A stretch of 7,362 nucleotides of DNA from Anaerolineae bacterium (GTDB lineage Bacteria; Chloroflexota; Anaerolineae; B4-G1; SLSP01). Made by a program: the position numbers and the translations under genes. The notes beneath the pieces are model-generated. The model was given only the letters and a program-made list of their open reading frames with translations. It was not told the DNA's origin and did no database searches. How positions within the stretch are numbered: position 1 is the stretch's first letter; each line of letters begins with the position of its first letter. Positions 1 through 6,300 of the stretch are shown piece by piece. The DNA lies in contig JAGHDT010000541.1 of assembly GCA_021159805.1 (NCBI GenBank), positions 1 through 7,362 of the forward strand, in the 5' to 3' direction.

Positions 1-1
1 G

Positions 2-214
2 CTGAAGCGCGGCGAGTGGACGGAGCTGGCGTTCGAGCAGGCCTTTGGCGACGACACCTATGTCACCTATTTCGATCGCTTTGCCGAGGCCGTCTTCGAG
101 GGCCGCGAGCCCGATATCCCGGGCGAGGAGGGGCGCCGTGACCTGGAGGTCTTCCTGGCTGCGTATCGCGCGGGCGAGATCCACGCCCCGGTCGAACTGC
201 CTATGGCGGTGTAG
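2..214 (+). CDS. Gfo/Idh/MocA-family oxidoreductase, C-terminal fragment (5' end outside window)
   Basis: The open frame from base 2 to the TAG at 212-214 gives the last 70 residues of a protein that begins before the window. The ending (GEEGRRDLEVFLAAYRAGEI, then a Pro-Val-x-Leu-Pro tail) matches the usual C-terminus of NAD(P)-dependent Gfo/Idh/MocA sugar dehydrogenases. In that family a G-E-E/D-G turn leads into a last helix with an A-x-Y core and ends in P-V-x-L-P. Upstream, a short acidic and aromatic stretch with FDRFAEAVFEGREP also fits the end of the C-terminal alpha/beta domain. The family oxidises or reduces sugars, inositols and related polyols using a nucleotide bound by an N-terminal Rossmann fold, which is not visible here. 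Its place directly upstream of a sugar isomerase and a sulfatase suggests a role in the same catabolic locus. The family call is fairly firm; the substrate is unknown. Confidence 0.75.
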   Translation: MKRGEWTELAFEQAFGDDTYVTYFDRFAEAVFEGREPDIPGEEGRRDLEVFLAAYRAGEIHAPVELPMAV

Positions 215-332
215 TGGCGAGCGTGCTGGGTGACGAAAGCGGTTCGGCACCATTGCGCGCCGGCTCGATGGGTCACTTCCTGGCCTGCCGGGAGCAAAGT
301 GGTTGAATTCGCAGCAATCGAGTGATCGGTCT

Positions 333-354
333 TGCTGTCTGACTGCTGTCTGTC
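333..354. repeat. 11-bp tandem direct repeat upstream of the isomerase gene
   Basis: TGCTGTCTGAC (333-343) is followed immediately by TGCTGTCTGTC (344-354), which differs at one base. The repeat lies in the gap between the dehydrogenase and the isomerase, 59 bp before the isomerase start. An 11-bp period is close to one helical turn, so side-by-side protein binding is possible, but a chance repeat cannot be excluded. I saw no convincing -35/-10 pair next to it. Confidence 0.4.
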
Positions 355-371
355 GTCCTGAGCAACCCCGC

Positions 372-389
372 GGCGGCCCTGATGCCGCC
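372..389 (+). other. Short GC hairpin in the leader of the isomerase gene
   Basis: GGCGGC (372-377) can pair with GCCGCC (384-389) across a CCTGAT loop. No T tract follows, so it is not a typical intrinsic terminator. It ends 13 bases before the AGGAGAG ribosome binding site (403-409) of the isomerase and could be an RNA stability or processing element, or could be chance in GC-rich DNA. Confidence 0.25.
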
Positions 390-413
390 CTACCGACGAG
401 ATAGGAGAGTGCC

Positions 414-1856
414 ATGTACAGAGAGAGACGTCCGAAACCCAAGATCGGCTACTTCGGCAGTGGGCTGGCAGCCTACTGGCCACAGTTTCCCTACCTCCTG
501 ACTGCCGTTCAGGAAACTATGCAGCGGCATATCCAGAAGTTGGAAGCGATGGGGTGCGAAGTCGTGGACGGCGGGCTGGTGGATCGCGCCGAGCGCAGCG
601 CCGAGGTCGGCGATCTTTTCGCCCGCGAGCAGGTCGACTTGATCATCGGCGAGATCATGACGTACACGGCTTCGCACGTGTTGGTGCCCATCGCCCAGCG
701 GAACATCGCTCCCTACTTAACCCTGGGGCTGCAGATGGTGCCGACGGTGGACTACGAGAACATAGGTACGCATGACTTCACGCTGATCGGTGCTGCGATG
801 ACGGCGCCTGAGGTCTCCTGTGCCTTTCAGCGGTGCGGGCTGCCGTTCAATTGCGTCATCGGGGGCGACTTCCAGGAGCGGGTGTGGGTCCAGGTCCAGG
901 AGTGGATCGAAGCGGCGGCGGTCAAGCGAGCGTTGATGAACAGCAGGCTGGGCCATCTGGGTCACTACTATCCGGGGATGCTGGATATGTACACCGATTT
1001 CACGATGCACCAGGGGAAGCTGGGAACTCACATCGAGATCCTGGAGATGTGCGATCTGGCGGATCGCGTGGCGAAGGTCACCGAGGCCGAGATCGATGCC
1101 AGGGTCGCCGAGACCAAGGCGATGTTCCACATGCCGCCGCCGGGGTACGATCGCATCACCGAGCAGGTGCAGCCGGAGGATCTCCGTTGGGCAGCACAGG
1201 TTGCGGTTGCTGAGGATCGTCTGGTTGACGACTTCAATCTCGATGGACTGGCCTATTACTACCGCGGGTGGAAGGATAATGAATATGAGCGCATTGCCGC
1301 GGCGATGATCCTGGGCAACTCGATGTTGACGGCGCGGGGCATCCCCTGTGCCGGTGAGGCGGATCTGAAGACCTGCGCGGCGATGTTTGTGCTGGAGCAC
1401 TTCAACGCCGGTGGCTCGTTCTGTGAGATGTACCTACTCGATTTTGAGGGCGGCTTCGTCGTCGCGGGACACGACGGCCCCGGCCATCTGGCTATCGGCG
1501 ACAAGAAGCCGATCCTGCGCGGCATGAAGCTCTTCCACGGCAAGTCCGGCCACGGCGTCTCGGTGGAGTTCAACGTCAAGAACGGTCCGGTCACGATGCT
1601 GGGGCTGACCCAGACGGGGCAGGGTCGCTTCAAGTTCATCGCTGCCGAGGGAGAGTCGATCCCCGGCCCTATCCTGCAGATCGGTAACACCAACACCCGC
1701 GTCAAGTTTGGGGATATGGGCCCCGGCGAGTTCGGCCAGGCCTGGGCGGAGACCGGCTCCACACACCACTTCGCGCTGGGGATTGGGCACCAGTTGGGCA
1801 AGATCGAGAAGTTGGCCAAGCTGTTGGACATCGAGTTAGTTGTGGTCACCCGATAG
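414..1856 (+). CDS. L-fucose/L-arabinose isomerase-family protein (sugar aldose-ketose isomerase)
   Basis: This 480-residue protein is close in length to bacterial L-arabinose isomerase (about 500) and has the same overall plan. Residues about 8-150 form the N-terminal alpha/beta domain, including GYFGSGLAAYWPQFP at 12-26 and LIIGEIMTYTASHVLVPIAQ at 76-95. The C-terminal half carries the metal centre. By comparison with AraA, likely Mn2+ ligands are Glu315 (in AGEADLKT), Glu345 (in LLDFEGG), His353 (in AGHDGPGH) and His451 or His452 (in GSTHHFALGIGH). All four positions are filled, so the protein is probably active. The family interconverts an aldose and its ketose in the cytosol, for example L-arabinose/L-ribulose or L-fucose/L-fuculose. 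This is a divergent member and its substrate cannot be assigned. The ATG at 414 is chosen because AGGAGAG lies at 403-409. The stop codon is 18 bp before sulfatase 1, which suggests cotranscription and a role after desulfation of the same sugar. Confidence 0.85.
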   Translation: MYRERRPKPKIGYFGSGLAAYWPQFPYLLTAVQETMQRHIQKLEAMGCEVVDGGLVDRAERSAEVGDLFAREQVDLIIGEIMTYTASHVLVPIAQRNIAPYLTLGLQMVPTVDYENIGTHDFTLIGAAMTAPEVSCAFQRCGLPFNCVIGGDFQERVWVQVQEWIEAAAVKRALMNSRLGHLGHYYPGMLDMYTDFTMHQGKLGTHIEILEMCDLADRVAKVTEAEIDARVAETKAMFHMPPPGYDRITEQVQPEDLRWAAQVAVAEDRLVDDFNLDGLAYYYRGWKDNEYERIAAAMILGNSMLTARGIPCAGEADLKTCAAMFVLEHFNAGGSFCEMYLLDFEGGFVVAGHDGPGHLAIGDKKPILRGMKLFHGKSGHGVSVEFNVKNGPVTMLGLTQTGQGRFKFIAAEGESIPGPILQIGNTNTRVKFGDMGPGEFGQAWAETGSTHHFALGIGHQLGKIEKLAKLLDIELVVVTR

Positions 1857-1874
1857 CATGATGAAAGTGAGACC

Positions 1875-3281
1875 ATGAAACGCCCCAATATCGTCTTTGT
1901 CTTTGCCGACCAGATGCGAGCGCAGGCCACCGGCTATGCCGGTGATCCCAACGCGCACACACCGGCGTTGGACCGCCTGGCGGAGGAGAGCGTCAACCTG
2001 GCCAATGCGCTGTCCGGGCATCCAGTCTGCAGCCCCTATCGCGGCAGCCTGCTCACCGGACAGTACCCGCTAACCCACGGTGTCTACATCAACGATGTGC
2101 ATCTGGATGACGATGCACTCTCGATCGCCAAGGTGTTCGCTGCGTCCGGCTACGACACCGCCTACGTCGGGAAGTGGCATCTAAACGGGAGTCCCGATGG
2201 CGCGTATGGTGGGCGACGCGCTTTCATCCCGCCGGAGAGCCATCAGGGCTTCGACTACTGGAAGGCCTTCGAGTGCAACCACAACTACATGGTCTCGCAT
2301 TACTTCGAAGGGGATGATCCTGAACTCAAACTGTGGGATGGCTACGATGCGATTGCGCAGACAGAGGACGCCTGCCGGTATATCCAGGGTCACGCCGGCG
2401 GGGATAAGCCTTTCTTTTTGATGCTCTCGTGGGGTACGCCGCACGATCCCTACGACGTGGTGCCTGAAGAGTACCGCGCGATGTTCGCCGATCGGGAGAT
2501 TCGTCTGCGTCCCAACGTGGCCGAGGACAAACGTGAGAACGCGATCAGGGATCTGCGAGGCTACTACGCGCACATCGCGGCGCTGGACGATTGCGTTGGT
2601 AAGCTAGTGGATGCGCTGGAGGCAGGCTCTATCGCTGATGATACGATCTTTGTCTTCACCTCGGATCACGGCGATTGTCACTACAGCCAGGGGATGTGGA
2701 CCAAGGTTGTGCCTTTTGAGGAGTCGATCCGTGTGCCATTCCTGTTGCGCTATCCCCGTGTCTTCGGTCGCGAGGGCTGCCGGTCCGAGATCTTGATCGA
2801 TGCTCCGGACATCATGCCCACTCTAATGGGGCTCTGTGATGTTGAGATTCCTGAAACCGTTGAGGGCCGGGATTTCTCCCGGCGGTTGCTGGGAGAGGCC
2901 CCCGTGGACCCTGATCCATCGGCGTTTCTGTCCGCTCCTGTTAGTTTTGCGATCCTGCGGGCTCAAGGGTTGCCGGCGTATCGGGGTGTGCGGACGCCTC
3001 TCTACACCTACGTTCGCAGCGCGCGGGGTCCCTGGATGCTCTTCGACAACGATGAGGATCCCTACCAACTGACCAACCTGATAGACCAACGGGCGTATGC
3101 TGATCTTCAGCGTGACCTGGAGGCCAAGCTGCAAGGCTGGTTGGAGCGTCTGAACGATGAGTTCCTGCCCGGACACGTCTATCTGGAGCGCGATGGGTTG
3201 ACGCATTACCGTGAGGTGACGGGGGAGTGGGGACGCATGCAGACCCCGTGGACGGTGCCGGAGGCGGCTGGTGAAGGCTAG
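1875..3281 (+). CDS. Type I (formylglycine) sulfatase 1, probably cytoplasmic
   Basis: A 468-residue alkaline-phosphatase-superfamily sulfatase that should hydrolyse a sulfate ester. Visible motifs in order: NIVFVFADQMR at 5-15 with Asp12 as a calcium ligand; the maturation motif CSPYRGSLLTGQYP at 52-65, where Cys52 would be converted to formylglycine and Arg56 follows; VGKWHLNG at 98-105 with Lys100 and His102; SWGTPHDPY at 185-193 with His190; TSDHGD at 262-267 with Asp264 and His265; and Lys277 in WTKVVPFEES. The full catalytic set is therefore present. The fourth position of the maturation motif is Tyr instead of the common Ser. The protein starts directly at the first core beta-strand, with no signal peptide or lipobox, so it probably acts in the cytosol on imported substrate. 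The ATG at 1875 is preceded by a weak AGTGAG (1866-1871), possibly helped by coupling to the isomerase 18 bp upstream. A choline-sulfatase-like or sugar-sulfatase role are both possible; a phosphonate or phosphodiester hydrolase of the same superfamily is less likely. Confidence 0.9.
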   Translation: MKRPNIVFVFADQMRAQATGYAGDPNAHTPALDRLAEESVNLANALSGHPVCSPYRGSLLTGQYPLTHGVYINDVHLDDDALSIAKVFAASGYDTAYVGKWHLNGSPDGAYGGRRAFIPPESHQGFDYWKAFECNHNYMVSHYFEGDDPELKLWDGYDAIAQTEDACRYIQGHAGGDKPFFLMLSWGTPHDPYDVVPEEYRAMFADREIRLRPNVAEDKRENAIRDLRGYYAHIAALDDCVGKLVDALEAGSIADDTIFVFTSDHGDCHYSQGMWTKVVPFEESIRVPFLLRYPRVFGREGCRSEILIDAPDIMPTLMGLCDVEIPETVEGRDFSRRLLGEAPVDPDPSAFLSAPVSFAILRAQGLPAYRGVRTPLYTYVRSARGPWMLFDNDEDPYQLTNLIDQRAYADLQRDLEAKLQGWLERLNDEFLPGHVYLERDGLTHYREVTGEWGRMQTPWTVPEAAGEG

Positions 3282-3344
3282 CCCCCGTCACAATCGTGCG
3301 GTGACTGACGTGGTCTACTCCTTCGAGAGTAGCGTCCGCTCCCT

Positions 3345-3387
3345 GGCCCCAAGCCTTTCACCGAATCTCGATCAAGGCTTTGGGGCC
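3345..3387. terminator. Strong hairpin between convergent genes, probable transcription stop
   Basis: The left arm GGCCCCAAGCCTT (3345-3357) pairs with AAGGCTTTGGGGCC (3374-3387), giving 13 base pairs with one bulged base and a 16-base loop. It lies 64 bp after sulfatase 1 and 165 bp past the stop of the minus-strand gene, the place expected for a terminator serving convergent units. Neither strand has a clear U tract next to the stem (the + strand reads TTCTGTGCG), so it is not a classical intrinsic terminator. It may instead protect the mRNA 3' end. Confidence 0.5.
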
Positions 3388-3449
3388 TTCTGTGCGTCCC
3401 GTTTTCATGCTTGCGTGGTGTCCGTCGGTGGACATGCTGCCTACTTTGA

Positions 3450-3465
3450 GAATAGCCCGCTATTC
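3450..3465. repeat. 16-bp perfect dyad GAATAGC-CC-GCTATTC
   Basis: Two 7-base arms, GAATAGC (3450-3456) and GCTATTC (3459-3465), are separated by two bases. The centre is too tight for a good RNA hairpin, so the shape fits a binding site for a dimeric DNA-binding protein better than a terminator. No promoter was recognised beside it. The rest of the 3282-3551 gap holds only the hairpin at 3345-3387 and no gene I can support. Confidence 0.35.
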
Positions 3466-3551
3466 GCTGGGGGCGACCTGGTTCGTAGTGACCAATTCAT
3501 TGGATACCGCTGGTAGAGTTCTCACTGCACATTGACAGTATTCTCGCGTCA

Positions 3552-4364
3552 TTACTCTGCTCGATGCAGTATTCTCTGCAATCGCGTGAGTGCCTTCCGA
3601 ACCTGTTGCTCGTGATGCCAAAGCTCATCCAGATCATCCGGGCTGCGAGCGGCGGCCTGGGCCAACCTCGCGCTCGCGCGGAGCAAACCAAAGGTCGAAC
3701 TCTGAACCGCCGGCCCGCCTCTCATCCTCTCCGTCGTCTGAACCAAGCTGTCCAACACGGGCTGCCAATCCTTGTCTGGTTTTCTGCGGATCTCCCGTTC
3801 CGGTTTCCCTAACTCAGGCTCCAGGGTGGTGATGATGCGGTCATTCTGTTTGGCCCTCATATACTCCTCGTGCAAGCTCGAACGAATGCCCTTACCAAAG
3901 GTGACATTGTAGCTTCTCAACATCCCATCGTAGACTATCTTCCCCCGGAACGGTAGAAGCACGGTCTGCACCATCACCGGCAAGGGCTGCCCGCCGAGCA
4001 TGTCCTCCAGGCTGTCACGTAGTCCTAGTACACCGTACACTTGACTCTTTTCGCCAACCAAGATGGCGTGTTTCTTCAGCAGGCGATAGATCTGAAAAGT
4101 ACCAGCGACGTACCTTTTCCATTTCTGGATGATGCCCAACTCTTCGGGCACCAAGCCGTCCGGGTTCTCCTTGACATAGGCATCGATCAGATCGGGATGC
4201 TCCCAGAGGGCATCGCGCACCTTAACCTTGTCCTCCGATGACAGCTCGACGTAGTCCCGAAGAGTTCTGACGCTCGGCAGAACCTGACGCTGTTGATTGA
4301 CATACAACTGCAGCCTCCACATCAGTTTGAAGAACAGGTCGGCATCTTGCTTCGGTACTTTCAT
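3552..4364 (-). CDS. Conserved-looking protein of unknown function, 270 aa
   Basis: I do not recognise a named family, although the sequence has the texture of a conserved hypothetical protein. Numbered from the chosen start: residues 1-100 are mostly helical, with aromatic and charged runs (KLMWRLQLYVNQQ at 13-25) and several Glu-rich turns. Residues about 100-160 look like a beta-rich core containing VYGVLGLRDSLEDMLG (109-124) and LLPFRGKIVYDGM (136-148). Next comes a basic helix ending RAKQNDRI (170-177). Residues about 223-270 form a long, charged, amphipathic helix that could be a coiled coil. There is no signal peptide, membrane segment or obvious catalytic motif. The start at 4364 (MKVPKQ) is set by GGGAGG at 4373-4378 with an 8-base spacer; the in-frame ATGs at 4370 and 4442 are worse placed. 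The gene runs against all its neighbours and is poorer in GC. Its promoter region carries two matching palindromes, suggesting its own repressor control. Confidence 0.75.
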   Translation of the reverse strand: MKVPKQDADLFFKLMWRLQLYVNQQRQVLPSVRTLRDYVELSSEDKVKVRDALWEHPDLIDAYVKENPDGLVPEELGIIQKWKRYVAGTFQIYRLLKKHAILVGEKSQVYGVLGLRDSLEDMLGGQPLPVMVQTVLLPFRGKIVYDGMLRSYNVTFGKGIRSSLHEEYMRAKQNDRIITTLEPELGKPEREIRRKPDKDWQPVLDSLVQTTERMRGGPAVQSSTFGLLRASARLAQAAARSPDDLDELWHHEQQVRKALTRLQRILHRAE

Positions 4365-4372
4365 TCCCATTT

Positions 4373-4378
4373 CCTCCC
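4373..4378 (-). promoter_or_regulatory. Ribosome binding site that fixes the start of the unknown gene
   Basis: Read on the minus strand this is GGGAGG. It lies two bases from an ATG at 4370 but eight bases from the next in-frame ATG at 4364. Eight bases is near the optimum, so translation probably starts at 4364, two codons later than the nearer ATG. Confidence 0.7.
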
Positions 4379-4414
4379 AAGTCTTGTCCTGCTGTTTCCC
4401 TGAGCACCAGCAAC

Positions 4415-4424
4415 GGTGATCACC
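4415..4424. promoter_or_regulatory. Palindrome GGTGATCACC, candidate operator 1 of the unknown gene
   Basis: This perfect 10-bp palindrome lies in the 5' untranslated region of the minus-strand gene, just downstream of its predicted transcription start. It shares GGTGATCAC with a second copy at 4456-4465, and the copies are 41 bp apart, close to four helical turns. Paired sites on the same face of the helix are typical of repressor loops or cooperative binding. The regulator is unknown. Confidence 0.45.
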
Positions 4425-4448
4425 TTCAGGCCTTCCTAACATGGTTGT

Positions 4449-4454
4449 AGTATA
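4449..4454 (-). promoter_or_regulatory. Candidate -10 box of the unknown gene
   Basis: On the minus strand the hexamer is TATACT, a good -10 match. The -35 is weak: TTGTGT lies 20 bases upstream, longer than the usual 17, and nothing better is at 16-18. Transcription would start near 4442, giving a leader of about 80 bases. The palindrome at 4456-4465 would lie between -35 and -10. Confidence 0.4.
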
Positions 4455-4455
4455 G

Positions 4456-4465
4456 GGTGATCACT
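4456..4465. promoter_or_regulatory. Palindrome GGTGATCACT, candidate operator 2 of the unknown gene
   Basis: This is the second copy of the GGTGATCAC palindrome, one base short of the full 10-bp symmetry. It lies directly upstream of the TATACT -10 box, where a bound protein would block RNA polymerase. See the copy at 4415-4424 for spacing. Confidence 0.45.
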
Positions 4466-4656
4466 CTGTTTCGCACACAACGGCTGATGGGGTGCACGAT
4501 CTCTTCGTTGAGAAAGTGCTCGTCTATGGTGAGGGCGCCTCTCTGCCGGGTTGGGTCGAGCACTCATCTTGACTATCGTCGAATCGCCGGCTGACCTCGA
4601 AGTCAATTGTTTCCTTGCGTTCATCAACGAGGATTGTGGCGCGTTCAGTGTAGGAA

Positions 4657-4685
4657 TTGACGCTACTGCCGATGGGGGGTATGCT
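4657..4685 (+). promoter_or_regulatory. Sigma70-type promoter for sulfatase 2 and the MBL-fold gene
   Basis: TTGACG (4657-4662) and TATGCT (4680-4685) are separated by exactly 17 bases. Each hexamer differs from consensus at one or two positions. Transcription would start near 4692, leaving a leader of about 138 bases before the sulfatase 2 start. The spacer contains a GGGGGG run next to the -10. Confidence 0.6.
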
Positions 4686-4829
4686 CTGGTGGTAGGGCAT
4701 AGCTGCAACTGCGGTGCCGTGCCGGGGTTCAGGGCTCGGCCGGCTTCGTGCGACTGGCACACGATGGGTTAGACGTAGGACATTGCAGGCACGTCTCCGG
4801 GAGATGGGCGTGCACCTATAGGGAGCACC

Positions 4830-6266
4830 ATGGTAAGACAGGTACCACTCAACATACTGTGGATCCAGACGGACGAGCAGCGGACCGACAGCTTGGGCTG
4901 TTATGGCAATGCGCGCGTGCGGACGCCCAACCTTGACCGTTTGGCGCATCGCGGAACGGCTTTTCTCGAGCATCACACGCAGAGCCCGGTCTGTGTGCCG
5001 AGCCGTGTCTGCGAGCTGACCAGCCGCTATCCACACCAGACCGGGATTCTGGACAACTCGGTCCACTATACGTGGGGGCAGTGGCCTGCTCTCGCCGGCA
5101 TCCCTGCGATCACTTTCCCAGAGCTCTTTGCCGCGGCCGGCTATGCAACGGTGAATCTGGGTAAGTACCATACGCCGCATCACCCGACGTGGCTCGAGAA
5201 CTGGCACTTCGAATCATTGCCTAGGGAGGCCGGCCACTTCTTCCTCGCTGAGGGGTTTGACGAGGATGAGCACGAAGTGATCCATCTCGGCAACGAGCAT
5301 GGTCGCGTGATCATCTCGGGTCGGTACCCGGATGTCGCCGGTGGCCGTACGCCGCAGAGCTACCTGACTGACCACGCATTGGATTGGTTGGGGATGTACG
5401 GACACGTGCGGCGTCCCTTCCTGATGCGCGTCAGTTACCTGGCGCCTCACACGCCTGTCCTGGCACCGGAGCCCTTCTATAGCATGTACGATCCCGCCGA
5501 TATGGAGTGGGACGAACCGGATGAGTCCGTTCTGGCGTCCCGTCCGCGCTTTGAGATTCCGACATCAGGTCTGACCCGATATCGTGCCCACACTCTGGAG
5601 GAGTTCCGCCGGATGCGCTGCACCTACTACGGCCTGGTGTCCCACGTCGATCAGCAGGTGGGGCGCTTGATGGGCGCTTTGGAGGCGCAGGGCCTTCTGG
5701 CCAGTACGTTGGTCGTTTATACGTCGGACCACGGTGACTTGATAGGGGAGTACGGTCAGTTCGGGAAGGGTATGTTCTACGACATCACGACCCGCGTACC
5801 GTGCATAATGGCCGGGCCGGGCATACGGGAAGATCGGCAGGTCTTGGATCTCACGGAGTGCGTGGATCTGGGGCCCACACTTCTCGGGATGGCCGGCATC
5901 AATGTGCCGGAGACGATGGTTGGTCGGGATATGGTGAATGGCACGCCGCGGCAGGATGTGATCGGCGAGATCTGTCGCCATCGTGACGGCGTCTCGCATC
6001 GCCGCTCCTGGATCCGCACCAAGCGGTGGAGTATGGACAGCACGTCTGAGTTGAACGGCGAGCCGACAACGGCCGGTGACAGAGATGGCAAGTTGATCGA
6101 TTTGGCGGCAGACCCGTTGGCGCACGTCAACCTCTACAGTGATCCCGCTTATGCCGGCGTAGTCGACGAGCTGCAGGTTCGTCTCATCCGGCGGACCTCC
6201 GATGAGCGACAACCGGTTCAGCATGGCGGCCCGCCGGTCTTTGGCGGTGGGCGGACGCCAGATTGA
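4830..6266 (+). CDS. Type I (formylglycine) sulfatase 2, probably cytoplasmic
   Basis: A 478-residue sulfatase of the same superfamily as sulfatase 1 but clearly divergent, so not a recent duplicate. Motifs in order: NILWIQTDEQRTDSLGCYGN at 8-27 with Asp15 and Gln17 near the metal; the canonical maturation motif CVPSR at 55-59, with Cys55 the formylglycine precursor; LGKYHTP at 110-116 with Lys112 and His114; LAPHTP at 204-209 with His207; TSDHGD at 298-303 with Asp300 and His301; and Lys313 in FGKGMFYD. All catalytic positions are filled. After CVPSR the usual L-T-G reads L-T-S. There is no signal peptide, so cytosolic action on an imported sulfated compound is expected. The last 20 residues are Gly/Pro-rich and look disordered. 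The start at 4830 has GGGAG at 4821-4825 with a short 4-base spacer and leads straight into the first core strand. It lies 34 bp upstream of the MBL-fold gene, with which it probably forms an operon. Substrate unknown. Confidence 0.9.
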   Translation: MVRQVPLNILWIQTDEQRTDSLGCYGNARVRTPNLDRLAHRGTAFLEHHTQSPVCVPSRVCELTSRYPHQTGILDNSVHYTWGQWPALAGIPAITFPELFAAAGYATVNLGKYHTPHHPTWLENWHFESLPREAGHFFLAEGFDEDEHEVIHLGNEHGRVIISGRYPDVAGGRTPQSYLTDHALDWLGMYGHVRRPFLMRVSYLAPHTPVLAPEPFYSMYDPADMEWDEPDESVLASRPRFEIPTSGLTRYRAHTLEEFRRMRCTYYGLVSHVDQQVGRLMGALEAQGLLASTLVVYTSDHGDLIGEYGQFGKGMFYDITTRVPCIMAGPGIREDRQVLDLTECVDLGPTLLGMAGINVPETMVGRDMVNGTPRQDVIGEICRHRDGVSHRRSWIRTKRWSMDSTSELNGEPTTAGDRDGKLIDLAADPLAHVNLYSDPAYAGVVDELQVRLIRRTSDERQPVQHGGPPVFGGGRTPD

Positions 6267-6289
6267 GAGTCCTTGACTAGTTCTTGTGG

Positions 6290-6295
6290 AAGGAG
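6290..6295 (+). promoter_or_regulatory. Ribosome binding site that fixes the MBL-fold gene start
   Basis: AAGGAG lies five bases before the ATG at 6301. An in-frame GTG at 6286 would place the start inside or before this site, so the ATG is the better choice and the five extra residues are untranslated. Confidence 0.8.
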
Positions 6296-6300
6296 ATAAG

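Larger units (their letters stand above)
4365..4829. other. 465-bp intergenic region with divergent promoters
   Basis: This stretch separates the divergent minus-strand unknown gene and sulfatase 2. The left part (4373-4465) holds the ribosome binding site, a candidate promoter and two palindromes for the minus-strand gene. The right part holds a good sigma70-type promoter (4657-4685) and a leader of about 138 bases for sulfatase 2. The middle (about 4470-4650) has open frames on both strands, but none has a convincing start or a recognisable protein. I could not recognise a riboswitch, a small RNA or a transposon remnant. Confidence 0.6.

Noticed and set aside
303..331. TTGAAT as a possible -35 upstream of the isomerase
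   Set aside because: No acceptable -10 hexamer occurs 16-18 bases downstream; the best position reads TCGGTC.
717..1400. 227-residue minus-strand frame antisense to the isomerase
   Set aside because: It mirrors the codon structure of the isomerase in GC-rich DNA, and its Arg/His/Pro-rich product has no family features.
1259..1930. 223-residue minus-strand frame across the isomerase and sulfatase 1 junction
   Set aside because: It is antisense to two well-supported genes, has no start signal that stands out and resembles nothing.
3492..3503. CCAAT-TC-ATTGG small dyad
   Set aside because: Five-base arms in a non-coding stretch are expected by chance, and nothing near it suggests a function.
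3271..3516. 81-residue + strand frame with a GTG start, overlapping the end of sulfatase 1 and preceded by GGAGG at 3260-3264
   Set aside because: The apparent ribosome binding site lies inside sulfatase 1 codons and may be chance. The frame runs through the hairpin at 3345-3387, and the protein has no recognisable features. It was not strong enough to list as a gene.
4365..4442. N-terminal extension of the unknown gene containing C-W-C-S-G-K, faintly like a SEC-C zinc motif
   Set aside because: The motif lacks a residue and the final Cys-Cys/His pair. The extension would start at the predicted transcription start, and the good ribosome binding site points to 4364.
4551..4772. 73-residue + strand frame in the intergenic region before sulfatase 2
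   Set aside because: It crosses the best promoter of the region, lacks a convincing ribosome binding site and has no recognisable content.
4524..5207. 227-residue minus-strand frame running from the intergenic region into sulfatase 2
   Set aside because: More than half is antisense to sulfatase 2. The part in the intergenic region has no recognisable domain or supported start.
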